Of a stretch of DNA of 64,000 bases, positions 26,402 to 35,710 are shown in pieces. The first letter of the stretch is position 1. Every line of letters starts with the position of its first letter. The DNA comes from Psychrobacillus psychrodurans (GTDB taxonomy: Bacteria; Bacillota; Bacilli; Bacillales_A; Planococcaceae), in assembly GCF_027563345.1 (NCBI RefSeq), contig NZ_JAMKBK010000013.1, one strand, 5' to 3'. The notes under the pieces are model-generated. The model saw only the letters and a program-made list of their open reading frames with translations, was not told the origin of the DNA and ran no database searches. The translations under genes and the position numbers were made by a program.

Positions 26402-27355
26402 TTATTCATTGAATTCCCCTATATTTTTAAATTTTGAATATCGGTTTTCAATTAGCTCTTCTGGTGTTAAATTCACTAATTCTTTCAATGAAGTAATGAG
26501 TGTCTCCCTCATATAATTAGCCTGTGCCTCTATATTTTTATGAGCTCCTCCGTAAACTTCTTTGATGACAGTATCAATTATACCCATTTTCTTTAAATCA
26601 GGTGCAGTAATTTTCATTGCTTCGGCAGCTTGTTTTGCCAAGGATGCATCCTTCCAAAGAATAGATGCCGCTCCTTCCGGTGAAATAACCGAATACGTAG
26701 AGTTTTCTAACATATGAATATGATTAGCTACACCTATTGCTAATGCTCCTCCACTTCCACCTTCTCCAATAACAACACTTATTACTGGCACTTTCAATCC
26801 AGCCATTTCAACTAAGTTTCTGGCAATGGCCTCACTTTGGCCACGTTCCTCCGCAGCTTTTCCTGGATAAGCACCTTTTGTATCAATCATACAAATAATA
26901 GGACGATTAAACTTTTCTGCTTGTTTCATTAATCGCAATGCTTTTCGGTACCCCTCTGGATGAGGACTACCAAAATTACGTTTAATATTCTCTTTTGTAT
27001 TTAACCCTCTTTGATGGCCAATAATTGTTATTGGTTTCCCTTCAAACAAAGCTATCCCACTTATAATTGCTGCATCGTCTCCATAAAATCTATCACCATG
27101 GAGTTCAATAAATTCTGTACATAAAAACTCTATATAATCCCTTGTTGTGGGACGACTAGGATGACGAGCAACCTGAACACGGTCCCAAGGTTCCATATTT
27201 TCATATATCTCTTGCTCTAATTTTTCTAGTCTTGCTTCTAAATTGACGATTTCTACTGACATATCTACGTCAGCACTTTCTGTATACGCTTTTAATTCTT
27301 CTATTTTTGTTTTTAATTGTACAATTGGTTCTTCAAAAGGTAGTACTTTTACCAT
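26402..27355 (-). CDS. accA: Acetyl-CoA carboxylase carboxyltransferase subunit alpha
   Basis: AccA and AccD transfer the carboxyl group from biotin carrier protein to acetyl-CoA to make malonyl-CoA. The 317-aa protein has a coiled N-terminus (ETLEELEKLEQEIYE type), ARHPSRPTTRDYIE, DRFYGDDAAIISGIA and IGEGGSGGALAIGVANH, the oxyanion-hole region of the crotonase-like fold, with PEGAASILWKD. Its ATG overlaps the accD 3' end by 7 bases, so the two subunits are translationally coupled and made in equal amount. Confidence 0.96.
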   Translation of the reverse strand: MVKVLPFEEPIVQLKTKIEELKAYTESADVDMSVEIVNLEARLEKLEQEIYENMEPWDRVQVARHPSRPTTRDYIEFLCTEFIELHGDRFYGDDAAIISGIALFEGKPITIIGHQRGLNTKENIKRNFGSPHPEGYRKALRLMKQAEKFNRPIICMIDTKGAYPGKAAEERGQSEAIARNLVEMAGLKVPVISVVIGEGGSGGALAIGVANHIHMLENSTYSVISPEGAASILWKDASLAKQAAEAMKITAPDLKKMGIIDTVIKEVYGGAHKNIEAQANYMRETLITSLKELVNLTPEELIENRYSKFKNIGEFNE

Positions 27356-28221
27356 TTTGCACCCTCCTTAGTCGTATGAAGATGAACGATGGAAGCTACT
27401 TTTTCCCGCATTTCTTTGCGATGAATAATGGCATCTAACTGGCCATGATTCAATAGAAACTCAGCAGTTTGAAAATCTTCTGGAAGTTTTTCTCGCACAG
27501 TCTGTTCAATGACTCTTCTACCAGCAAAGCCGATTAAAGCTTTAGGCTCTGCAATATTAATATCTCCTACGGATGCAAAGCTCGCAGAAACTCCACCCGT
27601 CGTGGGATGAGTAAGAATAGAAATATACAATAGACCATGGTCACTATGTCTTCTTAAAGCAACAGACGTTTTAGCCATTTGCATTAAGGAAAGAACACCT
27701 TCTTGCATTCTTGCCCCTCCACTTGCAGTATAAATAATAAAAGGAATGCCAAGTTCCGTAGCTTTCTCAATAGCTCGCGTAATTTTCTCGCCTACTACTG
27801 AACCCATAGACCCCATTCTAAAATGTGAATCCATAATTGCTACTACGACTTGTTGCCCTTCCAGCTTTCCAATTCCAGTAAGTACGGCTTCGTTCAACCC
27901 CGTCTTTTGTGCGTCAGCCTTTATTTTTTCCGTATAACTTGGGAAATTCAAAGGATTTACTGTTTCTAAATGATCATCCATAGACTCAAATGTATTTTCA
28001 TCTAGAAAAATTTCTACACGCTCCCAGGCTGTCATTTTCATATGGTGATCACATGTAGGACATACTTTAAAATTCTTCATCAAGTCTTTTGTAAATACAT
28101 TTTTTTTACACTCTGGACATTTCATCATAATGCCTTCTGGTACATCATTTTTTGCTTTTTCCGTCGGTATTGTAGCATATTTTTTCTTTTGATTTTTTCT
28201 AAATATATCTCGAATGCTCAT
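27349..28221 (-). CDS. accD: Acetyl-CoA carboxylase carboxyltransferase subunit beta
   Basis: Partner of AccA. The N-terminal zinc ribbon is visible as CPEC at about 34-37 and CPTC at about 53-56. The crotonase-like part has DSHFRMGSMGSVVGEKI, YTASGGARMQEGVLSLMQM and ADVGDINIAEPKALIGFAG-type sequence (here SVGDINIAEPKALIGFAGRR). Length 290 aa is typical. The start lies directly after the stop codon of the GntR regulator gene, and its ribosome site GAGGAGATG is inside that gene, so regulator, accD and accA form one operon. Confidence 0.96.
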   Translation of the reverse strand: MSIRDIFRKNQKKKYATIPTEKAKNDVPEGIMMKCPECKKNVFTKDLMKNFKVCPTCDHHMKMTAWERVEIFLDENTFESMDDHLETVNPLNFPSYTEKIKADAQKTGLNEAVLTGIGKLEGQQVVVAIMDSHFRMGSMGSVVGEKITRAIEKATELGIPFIIYTASGGARMQEGVLSLMQMAKTSVALRRHSDHGLLYISILTHPTTGGVSASFASVGDINIAEPKALIGFAGRRVIEQTVREKLPEDFQTAEFLLNHGQLDAIIHRKEMREKVASIVHLHTTKEGAKW

Positions 28222-28866
28222 TTATACATCTCCTCTATTAATTAACAAAAGCCATTCATTATATAGAGATAACGCTTGTTGTTCTTCTCCATTTTGCATA
28301 GCAATAAGAAGCTGAATCCAAAGGGACTTCTCTTCCAGTTTCATATTTTCTTTGTAAGGCTCTCCTGCAAACTGCTTTAACAAAAACCATATTTTTAAAC
28401 CCAATCGATTATTGGAAATGATAATAATTTCACGAATTATATCTTCTCGTAACATATCTTCTACAATTAGTTTTTCTTTAAATGCATCCCAAATATGTAG
28501 TGTATAAAGTCTCTTTGACATACAAATCGTATAAATTGCATCTCTCTCCAATGCTGCTCTCGTTATATGTACATCTTCCTTCGACTTAGACTCTTGAAGG
28601 ATAAATGTAGACAGCAGCTCGACTAGCCGATGCTTTCGATAATCCGATAGAAAAGTACCTTCTCCTCGACGTGTTTCTATTAAACCGAGTAACTCTAAAC
28701 TCCTTAGTGCTTCCCTAACAGTTGATCTACCTACTTGAAGTCGCTCTGCTAGCTCCCTTTCAGATGGCAATTTTCCACCAACAGTAACATTTTCATCGGT
28801 AATGATTTGTCTCAACTGCTTTACAATTTCTAGAAACATTTTTTTAGGATTATTCGTTTGCTCCAT
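28222..28866 (-). CDS. GntR/FadR-type transcriptional regulator
   Basis: The 214-aa protein has an N-terminal GntR winged helix (KLPSERELAERLQVGRSTVREALRSLELLGLIETRRGEGTF, here in parts) and a helical FCD-like C-terminal domain with weakly conserved residues. A perfect 15-base palindrome AGTGGTCTGACCACT (28894-28908) just before its start matches the TGGT-N3-ACCA half sites of the FadR/PdhR group, so it probably controls its own operon with accDA. It likely links fatty acid synthesis to an acyl-CoA or other metabolite; the ligand is not known. A ribosome site is weak. Confidence 0.82.
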   Translation of the reverse strand: MEQTNNPKKMFLEIVKQLRQIITDENVTVGGKLPSERELAERLQVGRSTVREALRSLELLGLIETRRGEGTFLSDYRKHRLVELLSTFILQESKSKEDVHITRAALERDAIYTICMSKRLYTLHIWDAFKEKLIVEDMLREDIIREIIIISNNRLGLKIWFLLKQFAGEPYKENMKLEEKSLWIQLLIAMQNGEEQQALSLYNEWLLLINRGDV

Positions 28867-28893
28867 TACGCCTCACTCTTCCATAAATTACAA

Positions 28894-28908
28894 AGTGGTC
28901 TGACCACT
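28894..28908 (-). promoter_or_regulatory. FadR-type palindromic operator
   Basis: AGTGGTC-T-GACCACT is a perfect 15-base palindrome 28 bases upstream of the regulator start codon. Its TGGTC/GACCA halves match the known FadR and PdhR operator pattern in E. coli. Binding by the gene product of 28222-28866 is inferred. Confidence 0.7.
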
Positions 28909-28946
28909 AATAATTATTAGTCTACAAAAGATTTGTTCAAACGTAA

Positions 28947-28975
28947 AGAAAAAACTGCATCTTAAATATGCAGTT
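28947..28975 (-). terminator. Terminator of dnaE
   Basis: On the minus strand AACTGCAT pairs with ATGCAGTT around a 7-base loop, followed by TTTTTC. The stem reaches the dnaE stop codon. Confidence 0.8.
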
Positions 28976-31900
28976 TATTTTTCCATATATTTTGTAATGA
29001 TTTGAGAGCGACCATTTCTACGCTCTGACTTTCCAGTAATAACAAGCATTTCCTGTTCTTTTAATAACAAATTGTACTTTGCGTATTCCTCCGGAAAAAG
29101 TGTTACGGACAAGCTACCTGTATCATCCTGTACAGTTAGAAAAGCCATTGCTTCACCTTTTTTTGTACGAATTCGTTTTATATCCTGTATTAGCCCTACT
29201 ATCTTCACAGGCATATCTCTTGTTGACTGCAAAATATCCCAGATATTAATGAATTTATCCTCTAACGTTTTCTTTTTGGATACTGTAGGATGCTCTGAAA
29301 AATATTGTCCCAAGACTTCTTTTTCAAATTGAAGCTTTACCATAATCGGAAGTGGATCTGATAGTATATACTTTGACTTCCCAAAGTGAGAAGCATCTCC
29401 ACCAAACAAGTCTGATTCCTCTGTAGGGCTTATTAATTCAGCATATTTAATAGCTGCATCTAGAGTAGCTAACAGACTCGACCTTTCGAAACCAAATTCA
29501 TCTAGAGCACCTGCCTTTATCAATGGCTCTACATTTTTTCTTGTAAAATGAACAGCTGACAAATCAGATGCCAGATCAAATACATCTTCCCACTTGGTTT
29601 CTCGTTCCATACGTTTCTGTATTAATTTTTGTATAAAATTATGGGAGACTCCTTTTATAGCTTGTAAACCAAATCGCACTCTTCCGTTTTCAACTGTGAA
29701 GAATCGTTGACTACGAAAAATAGATGGAGCGAGAATCGCCATATCTTTTTGCTTCATTTCCATCATTAGCTCATTTATCTTCGCTTGGTTTCCTGTAGCT
29801 ATGCTCAATAATGCACTATAAAAAGCAACTGGGAAATGCGCTTTTAAATATGCCATTTGAAAAGAAATAACACTATATGCTACAGCATGGCTTTTAGGAA
29901 AACCATAGTCAGCAAATCGGACGATTAAATCATAAACAGCTGAAGCAGACTGTTCAGAGTGTCCCTTTTGAATAGCTTTTTGAACAAAATGTACACGTTC
30001 ACTTTGTAAAACTTCGCGATTTTTTTTGCTCACAGCTCTACGTAACAAATCTGCTTCCCCGAATGTAAAACCTGCCATTTTTGAGGCAATTTGCATAATC
30101 TGCTCCTGGTATACAATTATACCGTATGTTTCTTTCAATATTGGCTCTAGTATTGGATGTTCATAGGTTACCGGTGCTTGGCCAGCTTTTCGCTGAGCAT
30201 AAAGAGGTATGCTTTCCATTGGACCTGGGCGGAATAAGGCATTTACTGCAACTACATCTTCAAATTTTGTTGGATTGATTTGTTTGAGAGCTTGTCGCAT
30301 TCCTGCCGATTCCAACTGAAATACCCCTGTGGTATCCCCTTGCTGTAATAACTGAAAGGTCTGTTCATCGTGAAGCGGAATTTCTGTTAACTTAAATGGG
30401 TTGGATTGTTTATAATTAATGATCTTCAAAATTCTTTCAATAATCGTCAAATTTCGTAACCCTAAAAAGTCCATTTTAAGTAATCCTACTTGTTCTACTT
30501 CCTTCATCGGCCATTGTGTTAGATAAATATCGTCATGTCCACTTTGAATAGGTATAACATCTACTAAAGAAACTGGTGATAATACTACACCTGCTGCGTG
30601 TGTGGAAGCATTCCTAGGTAAACCCTCTAAAGCAAGTGCTACCTGAAACCATTTTTTTCGAATTTCTTCGGTTTGGATAAACTCTCGTAATTTTTCGGAC
30701 ATTGAATATGCTTCTTTTAACGTAATACCTGGCTTTGAAGGTATAAAAGATGAAATAGCTTCCAAAGTAGTCGATTCAAACCCAAAAACTCTAGCAACTT
30801 CTCTTGCTGCTGCTTTTGCGGACAATGTACCAAAAGTAATTATTTGGGAAGCATAGTTTTTTCCATACTTATCTACGACATATTGAATAACTTCCATTCT
30901 TCTCGAATCAGCAAAATCGATATCAATATCCGGCATTGTAATTCGTTCTGGATTTAAAAATCGCTCAAATAGTAAACCAAATCGAAGAGGATCAACGTCA
31001 GTGATATTCAAAGAAAATGCTACAAGCGAACTTGCGGAAGATCCACGACCCGGACCAGTTAGTATATCTTGCTGTTTAGCAAATTTCATAAAATCCTGAA
31101 CGATTAAAAAATAGTCCTCGTAGTTCATTTGGCTAATAATGGACAATTCATAATTTAGACGCTCTATATAAGGCTGAGTAACTTCCTTTATCCGTTTACT
31201 CAATCCATCTTCACAAAGTTCTCTTAAGAAATCCCTAGAATTCTTAGCTGCTGGTAATGGATACTTTGGCATAATAGAAGCTGATTTTTCGATAGATACG
31301 TTACAGCTATTTAGCATAAACTCTGTGTTTTCTATCCAGGATGGAACATCTGAAAACCATTCACCCCATTCTTCACTAGAAAGTAAGTGAAGAGAGTTGA
31401 TAGAGGGTTTTAAGCGGGCATGATCATTCATTTTTAGCGATTGATCCATCGCATTTAATACTTCATACGCAAAAGCATCTTCTTTTTCTATGTATCGACT
31501 CATATGGAAGACAGTAACTGGTATAGATAGTTGTTTACTGAAATCGATGATTAATTCTTCATGTTCTAACTTTTCACCATTCGGTCGCTCAATTGCTAAG
31601 TAGAAATTAAGTTCTCCAAATATCTTTTGTAATTCGGTCAGCTGCATAAGTGAAGTGGAAGACTCTCCTTTATATACGGCGATCAATCCTTTGTTATATG
31701 CTTCTAACCATCTTTTAGGTAGAACTGTAATTTCTCTTGTTTCTATACTACTAGATATTTTCAACAAATTTTCATATCCATTATGATCTTTTGCATATAG
31801 CACTAATCCTACAATATCTGACTCTAGTTGGACATTGACAGTGAGTCCGAGTACAGGTTTAATCTGTTGTGCATGTAATGCATGCCAAAAAGGCAGTAAT

Positions 31901-32034
31901 CCATACAATTTACTATTTGTAATGGCAGCTGCCTGTGCATTATTTTGTTTTAACTTTTGAGTAAGTTGTTCCAATTGTATTGTGCTTTTCAGCATATCCG
32001 CCGATGTCACAATTTGTGGATATACTGTTTTCAT
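28975..32034 (-). CDS. dnaE: DNA polymerase III alpha subunit DnaE
   Basis: DnaE extends RNA primers at the fork before PolC takes over. The polymerase core has GRGSSASSLVAF, MPDIDIDFADSRR and VYQEQIMQIA, with the catalytic Asp pair in PDIDIDF. Further on are a helix-hairpin-helix segment and an OB-fold near the C-terminus. At 1019 aa it is shorter than B. subtilis DnaE (about 1115). The N-terminal PHP domain looks degraded: the usual HxH start is replaced by YPQIVTSADM and TDHG-like text by ITNSKLYG, so a metal-dependent phosphoesterase role is unlikely. The start has GAGGTG. Confidence 0.95.
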   Translation of the reverse strand: MKTVYPQIVTSADMLKSTIQLEQLTQKLKQNNAQAAAITNSKLYGLLPFWHALHAQQIKPVLGLTVNVQLESDIVGLVLYAKDHNGYENLLKISSSIETREITVLPKRWLEAYNKGLIAVYKGESSTSLMQLTELQKIFGELNFYLAIERPNGEKLEHEELIIDFSKQLSIPVTVFHMSRYIEKEDAFAYEVLNAMDQSLKMNDHARLKPSINSLHLLSSEEWGEWFSDVPSWIENTEFMLNSCNVSIEKSASIMPKYPLPAAKNSRDFLRELCEDGLSKRIKEVTQPYIERLNYELSIISQMNYEDYFLIVQDFMKFAKQQDILTGPGRGSSASSLVAFSLNITDVDPLRFGLLFERFLNPERITMPDIDIDFADSRRMEVIQYVVDKYGKNYASQIITFGTLSAKAAAREVARVFGFESTTLEAISSFIPSKPGITLKEAYSMSEKLREFIQTEEIRKKWFQVALALEGLPRNASTHAAGVVLSPVSLVDVIPIQSGHDDIYLTQWPMKEVEQVGLLKMDFLGLRNLTIIERILKIINYKQSNPFKLTEIPLHDEQTFQLLQQGDTTGVFQLESAGMRQALKQINPTKFEDVVAVNALFRPGPMESIPLYAQRKAGQAPVTYEHPILEPILKETYGIIVYQEQIMQIASKMAGFTFGEADLLRRAVSKKNREVLQSERVHFVQKAIQKGHSEQSASAVYDLIVRFADYGFPKSHAVAYSVISFQMAYLKAHFPVAFYSALLSIATGNQAKINELMMEMKQKDMAILAPSIFRSQRFFTVENGRVRFGLQAIKGVSHNFIQKLIQKRMERETKWEDVFDLASDLSAVHFTRKNVEPLIKAGALDEFGFERSSLLATLDAAIKYAELISPTEESDLFGGDASHFGKSKYILSDPLPIMVKLQFEKEVLGQYFSEHPTVSKKKTLEDKFINIWDILQSTRDMPVKIVGLIQDIKRIRTKKGEAMAFLTVQDDTGSLSVTLFPEEYAKYNLLLKEQEMLVITGKSERRNGRSQIITKYMEK

Positions 32035-32048
32035 GTAAACACCTCAAT

Positions 32049-32978
32049 TTACAGCATTTTTAAATCTTTTATCACCAAAGCGGCTTCTTCCCATGACTTT
32101 ACAGCAGCTCCCGAAGCAAGTGGATGTCCCCCACCACCATATTTTTTAGCTATTCCATTGATAACTGGACCTTTGGAACGTAGACGGACTCGAATTTCTG
32201 AGGAATCTTCTATAAAAAACACCCAACACTTCATACCTTTTACATCAGCTAAGGCACTTACTAGCAGAGAAGCTTCTGATTGATCAACTTGATATTCTTG
32301 GAGAATTTCTTTCGTTAGTTTAACATGCCCTATACCAGTTTCATCCATTTCAAAGTTTGCATATATATACCCTTTTAGTTGAAGAAGATTTCGTTCGACT
32401 TCATACATTCCATTAAACAAAGTTGTACTATCAAAACCATATGTAAGCAACTCACCTGCAAAATCCATTGTCTGCTTAGTTGTACTTTGGAACATAAATC
32501 TACCGGTATCTCCTACAATTCCTGCAAATAATAACCGAGCGATGGATGCATCCATTTTCCATTGTTTATATTTTTTTGCTTCTTCGAATAGTTCACAGAT
32601 CATTTCACTTACCGAACTTGCTTCTGTATTTACCCATAGTAAATCGCCGTATGCATCATCATTTGGATGATGATCTATTTTTACAAGGAAACTTCCTAAC
32701 TTATAACGTTCATCATCAATTCTTTCCGTATTAGCTGTATCTGTAACAATGATTAAAGCATCTTTAAAGTCTTCATCGGAAACCTTATCTGGATGTGCAA
32801 GGAAATTTAATGTATCATCATGAGTCCCAGTAGCTAAAACTTTTTTTGATGGGTAATTTAGTACAATGAGCTCTTTTAGCCCTATTTGCGAACCATATGC
32901 ATCTGGATCAGGTCTAACGTGGCGATGCAAAATAATCTTGTCATACTTTTCGATTGTGTCTATGATTTGTCTTTTCAT
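32049..32978 (-). CDS. nrnA: DHH phosphoesterase NrnA (nanoRNase / pAp phosphatase)
   Basis: NrnA degrades short oligoribonucleotides (nanoRNA) and removes the 3' phosphate from pAp. The 309-aa protein has the N-terminal DHH domain with RHVRPDPDAYGSQIGL and VKIDHHPNDDAYGD, and the DHHA1 domain with the C-terminal GGGGHPLASGAAVK. The length matches B. subtilis YtqI. It starts 15 bases upstream of dnaE, and both are probably in the same transcript, as in B. subtilis. Confidence 0.93.
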   Translation of the reverse strand: MKRQIIDTIEKYDKIILHRHVRPDPDAYGSQIGLKELIVLNYPSKKVLATGTHDDTLNFLAHPDKVSDEDFKDALIIVTDTANTERIDDERYKLGSFLVKIDHHPNDDAYGDLLWVNTEASSVSEMICELFEEAKKYKQWKMDASIARLLFAGIVGDTGRFMFQSTTKQTMDFAGELLTYGFDSTTLFNGMYEVERNLLQLKGYIYANFEMDETGIGHVKLTKEILQEYQVDQSEASLLVSALADVKGMKCWVFFIEDSSEIRVRLRSKGPVINGIAKKYGGGGHPLASGAAVKSWEEAALVIKDLKML

Positions 32979-33073
32979 CTGGAATTACCTCACTTGTCTG
33001 GTTTTACTATTCGCATTTTTTAAAATTTCCCTTTACAATAGATAGAAGGTTAACTTTTTACTGGAGGTTCATT

Positions 33074-33379
33074 ATGATTAATATTATATTAGTAGCTGCA
33101 ATAGTGATTACATTTGTTTGGTATTTTTATTTTAAAACGAAACAATTCCGCACACCATTACCAATTCGCAAAAAATGGTTCGGTGCAAAAGCATCTGTAT
33201 GTCTTGGTTCTTTTTTGTTATTTTTCGGTATAAACTTTTTAATCATTTATCAATCTTCTATAACGTATGTTGTTGCAGGTCTGTTTATCTTATTGGGAGG
33301 TTATTTTACGTATCACAATGTAAAAGTAGCCAAGCATTACGGTCAATTTGTAGAAGAAGAATTATCTATAAATCAATGA
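33074..33379 (+). CDS. ytpI: YtpI-like small membrane protein
   Basis: The 101-aa protein has three predicted membrane segments (about 3-20, 45-65 and 68-86) with KTKQFRTPLPIRKKWFGAKAS between the first two. This matches the YtpI family, conserved beside nrnA and ytoI in Bacillus, of unknown function. The start has GGAGG, and a strong terminator follows immediately. It is divergent from nrnA-dnaE. Confidence 0.82.
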   Translation: MINIILVAAIVITFVWYFYFKTKQFRTPLPIRKKWFGAKASVCLGSFLLFFGINFLIIYQSSITYVVAGLFILLGGYFTYHNVKVAKHYGQFVEEELSINQ

Positions 33380-33407
33380 TGCAGCTAAACTAGCTGCATC
33401 ATTTTTT
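33378..33407 (+). terminator. Terminator of ytpI
   Basis: GATGCAGCTA pairs with TAGCTGCATC around a 3-base loop, then ATTTTTTT. The stem begins within the stop codon. Confidence 0.9.
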
Positions 33408-33429
33408 TCTTTAGATTACATAAATAACA

Positions 33430-33532
33430 CTGTGAAATTCCGTTGCATCGTACTTTCATGTTTCGAAGCTAGCGTAGCGATGCAGAAATAGTCGGACGCT
33501 TTCCGAGCAAGTTCGGCAATCCTCCGCTATTT
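33430..33532 (-). repeat. Degenerate remnant of the modular repeat
   Basis: Read on the minus strand it has GCGGAGGATTGCCGA, then TGCTCGGAAAGCGTCCG and GCAACGGAATTTCACAG, echoing the core and 3' module of the repeat. It abuts the ytoI stop codon, and the sequence is too diverged to call the whole element. Confidence 0.45.
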
Positions 33533-34840
33533 TTATCTCTCCAATAGCTGATACGTTACCATAGCTTTTCCAACTAAAAGTTTGTCATTAAAGATTTCAA
33601 TATCCATCTTAGCTACTTTTCTGCTCAGTTCTAGTACTCTAGCTTGAATGCGTAGAATACTTTCTAGCTGAATCGGTTTCGTATAGTAAATGGTCATATT
33701 CTCTACTACACTTTCTCCACGCTTACGAATTTTCAAGGTTTGTGCCCCTGTTTCCGTAACTAATATCGTAAAAGCTCCGTTGGACATAGCGCCATAATGA
33801 TCTGTCATTTGTGGTGTAACTACAAATTCAAAAATATAGTCTTCAGTTGAAATGATTTTTATTTGCTGCTTTACAATATCATCAATCGTTTCACCGTTTT
33901 GAGGTTGTCTAGCAGCTGCTTGCAAAGCTTTTAATACATCCTGTCTACTAATGACACCCTCTAAATAATTCGTATCCCGAACCACTGGCAACAGGTCTAC
34001 ACCTTCCCAAATCATTCGATGACTAGCAGAAGATACACTTGTTTTCATCGTGACAGAAATAGGATTTTTCGTCATAACTTTTTCAATCGGTTCATTGTTG
34101 GATTTGCCGATAACATCTCTTGCAGTTATAATTCCTACTAATTTCTTCGATGCATCTACTACTGGGAAAACACCATGCGTCGTAATGTCATTTAGTACAC
34201 GATACTGTTTGACCTGATCTGTAGCATACAGATACGACGTCTCTTGGAGCGGAACATAAATATCTTCGATTAACAATACATCTTTTTTTATGAGTTGGTC
34301 GTCAATCGCACGATTAATCATCGTTGCTACAGTGAATGTATCATAACTAGTGGATATAACAGGAAGTTCTAGTTCATCCGCTAGCCTTTTTGTACTCTCT
34401 GTAACATCAACCCCCCCAGTAACTAATACTGCTGCACCGGCTTGTAAAGCAGTTTCATGAACTTTCAATCGATTTCCTGCTATTAAAAGATTGCTCGGTT
34501 CTACATATCGCATCATGTCTTCTAGTTGCATTGCACCAATTACAAATTTATTTAAAGTTTTATGCAATCCAGTTTTACCACCTAAAACTTGTCCATCCAC
34601 TATATTTACTACTTCTGCATAGGTTAAACGCTCGAAATGCTCTTTTTTCTTTAACTCGATCCGAATAGTTCCTACCCGTTCAATTGTACTAACTAATCTT
34701 CTTGTTTCTGCTTCTTTAATCGCACGATAGGCTGTCCCCTCACTGACAGTCAAATCCTTGGCAATTTGTCTAACAGATATTTTATCGCCAACTGGAAGTT
34801 TTTCAATGTAAGCTAAAATCTGTTCATGTTTTGTTGTCAT
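33533..34840 (-). CDS. ytoI: CBS/DRTGG-domain regulatory protein YtoI
   Basis: The 435-aa protein has an N-terminal winged-helix segment (VRQIAKDLTVSEGTAYRAIKEA), a DRTGG domain (about 85-190), two CBS repeats (about 195-310; KKLVGIITARDVIG and GVISRQDVLKAL) and a C-terminal hotdog-fold domain. The arrangement is the same as B. subtilis YtoI. CBS pairs usually bind adenosine nucleotides; DNA binding is suggested by the N-terminus. The target and signal are not known. It is read away from nrnA and follows ytkL by about 55 bases. Confidence 0.88.
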   Translation of the reverse strand: MTTKHEQILAYIEKLPVGDKISVRQIAKDLTVSEGTAYRAIKEAETRRLVSTIERVGTIRIELKKKEHFERLTYAEVVNIVDGQVLGGKTGLHKTLNKFVIGAMQLEDMMRYVEPSNLLIAGNRLKVHETALQAGAAVLVTGGVDVTESTKRLADELELPVISTSYDTFTVATMINRAIDDQLIKKDVLLIEDIYVPLQETSYLYATDQVKQYRVLNDITTHGVFPVVDASKKLVGIITARDVIGKSNNEPIEKVMTKNPISVTMKTSVSSASHRMIWEGVDLLPVVRDTNYLEGVISRQDVLKALQAAARQPQNGETIDDIVKQQIKIISTEDYIFEFVVTPQMTDHYGAMSNGAFTILVTETGAQTLKIRKRGESVVENMTIYYTKPIQLESILRIQARVLELSRKVAKMDIEIFNDKLLVGKAMVTYQLLER

Positions 34841-34895
34841 GTAGTCACATCCAAACGATTATTATACGTTTATTGTACCACATAAGCATCATTTC

Positions 34896-35585
34896 CTAGT
34901 CACGATTCCACTGAACAGAGTCTCCGGCTTTCAACACTTGAACTTCTGCAGTGTCAACAAGATTCTTAAATATTTGAGGATCCTGTTTTATCGGAGGAAA
35001 TGTATTGTAATGTACAGGCACTACAATTTGCGGTTTTAATAGCTGTACAGCATAAGCTGCATCCTCCGGTCCCATTGTGAAATTATCTCCGATTGGGAGA
35101 AATGCAACATCAATATCATTTCGGTCCCCTATTAGTTTCATATCTCCAAATAAGGCTGTATCCCCCGCGTGATAGATTGTTTTGTCTTGTAATGTTAGCA
35201 GTACTCCCGCTGGCATTCCACCGCAAATAATTTCTCCACTCTCTGTTGTATAGGAATTGCTATGGAATGCTTGTGTGAACTTCACTCTTCCAAACTCAAA
35301 ATCATACGCTCCCCCTATACCCATTGCATGCACATTAATGCCAAATGATTCGATATAATTGGCAAGTTCGAAAGTTGCGATCACCGTGGCGCTATTTCTT
35401 TTTGCAAGGTCTACTGTATCCCCTAAGTGATCATTATGACCATGCGTCAATAAAATAATATCTACTTTTTCTTCGGATGCAACTAAATCAGTTTGTCCAT
35501 TTCCTGTAATAAAAGGATCAATTAAGATCGTGTGCGCGTTTGTTTGTATTTTCACAACTGAATGACCGTGATAGCTGATTTGCAT
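34896..35585 (-). CDS. ytkL: UPF0173 metal-dependent hydrolase YtkL
   Basis: A metallo-beta-lactamase fold protein (229 aa). The metal motif THGHNDHLGDTVD is present, with further His at HAGDTALFGDM and PVHYNTFPP. The family includes a conserved hydrolase of unknown substrate in Bacillus. The start has AAGGAGAG. It may share a transcript with ytoI. The peptidase gene at 35711 runs in the opposite direction. Confidence 0.92.
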   Translation of the reverse strand: MQISYHGHSVVKIQTNAHTILIDPFITGNGQTDLVASEEKVDIILLTHGHNDHLGDTVDLAKRNSATVIATFELANYIESFGINVHAMGIGGAYDFEFGRVKFTQAFHSNSYTTESGEIICGGMPAGVLLTLQDKTIYHAGDTALFGDMKLIGDRNDIDVAFLPIGDNFTMGPEDAAYAVQLLKPQIVVPVHYNTFPPIKQDPQIFKNLVDTAEVQVLKAGDSVQWNRD

Positions 35586-35710
35586 GATGTATTCTCTCCT
35601 TTTTGAAAGTTATTTTAAAAGTATTACTTATTATAATTCATTCAACGTAGATGTCAGAAATCCTCTATTCTGGTATGCTTAAAGTATTAAATTTAAAAAG
35701 AGGTGCCCTT

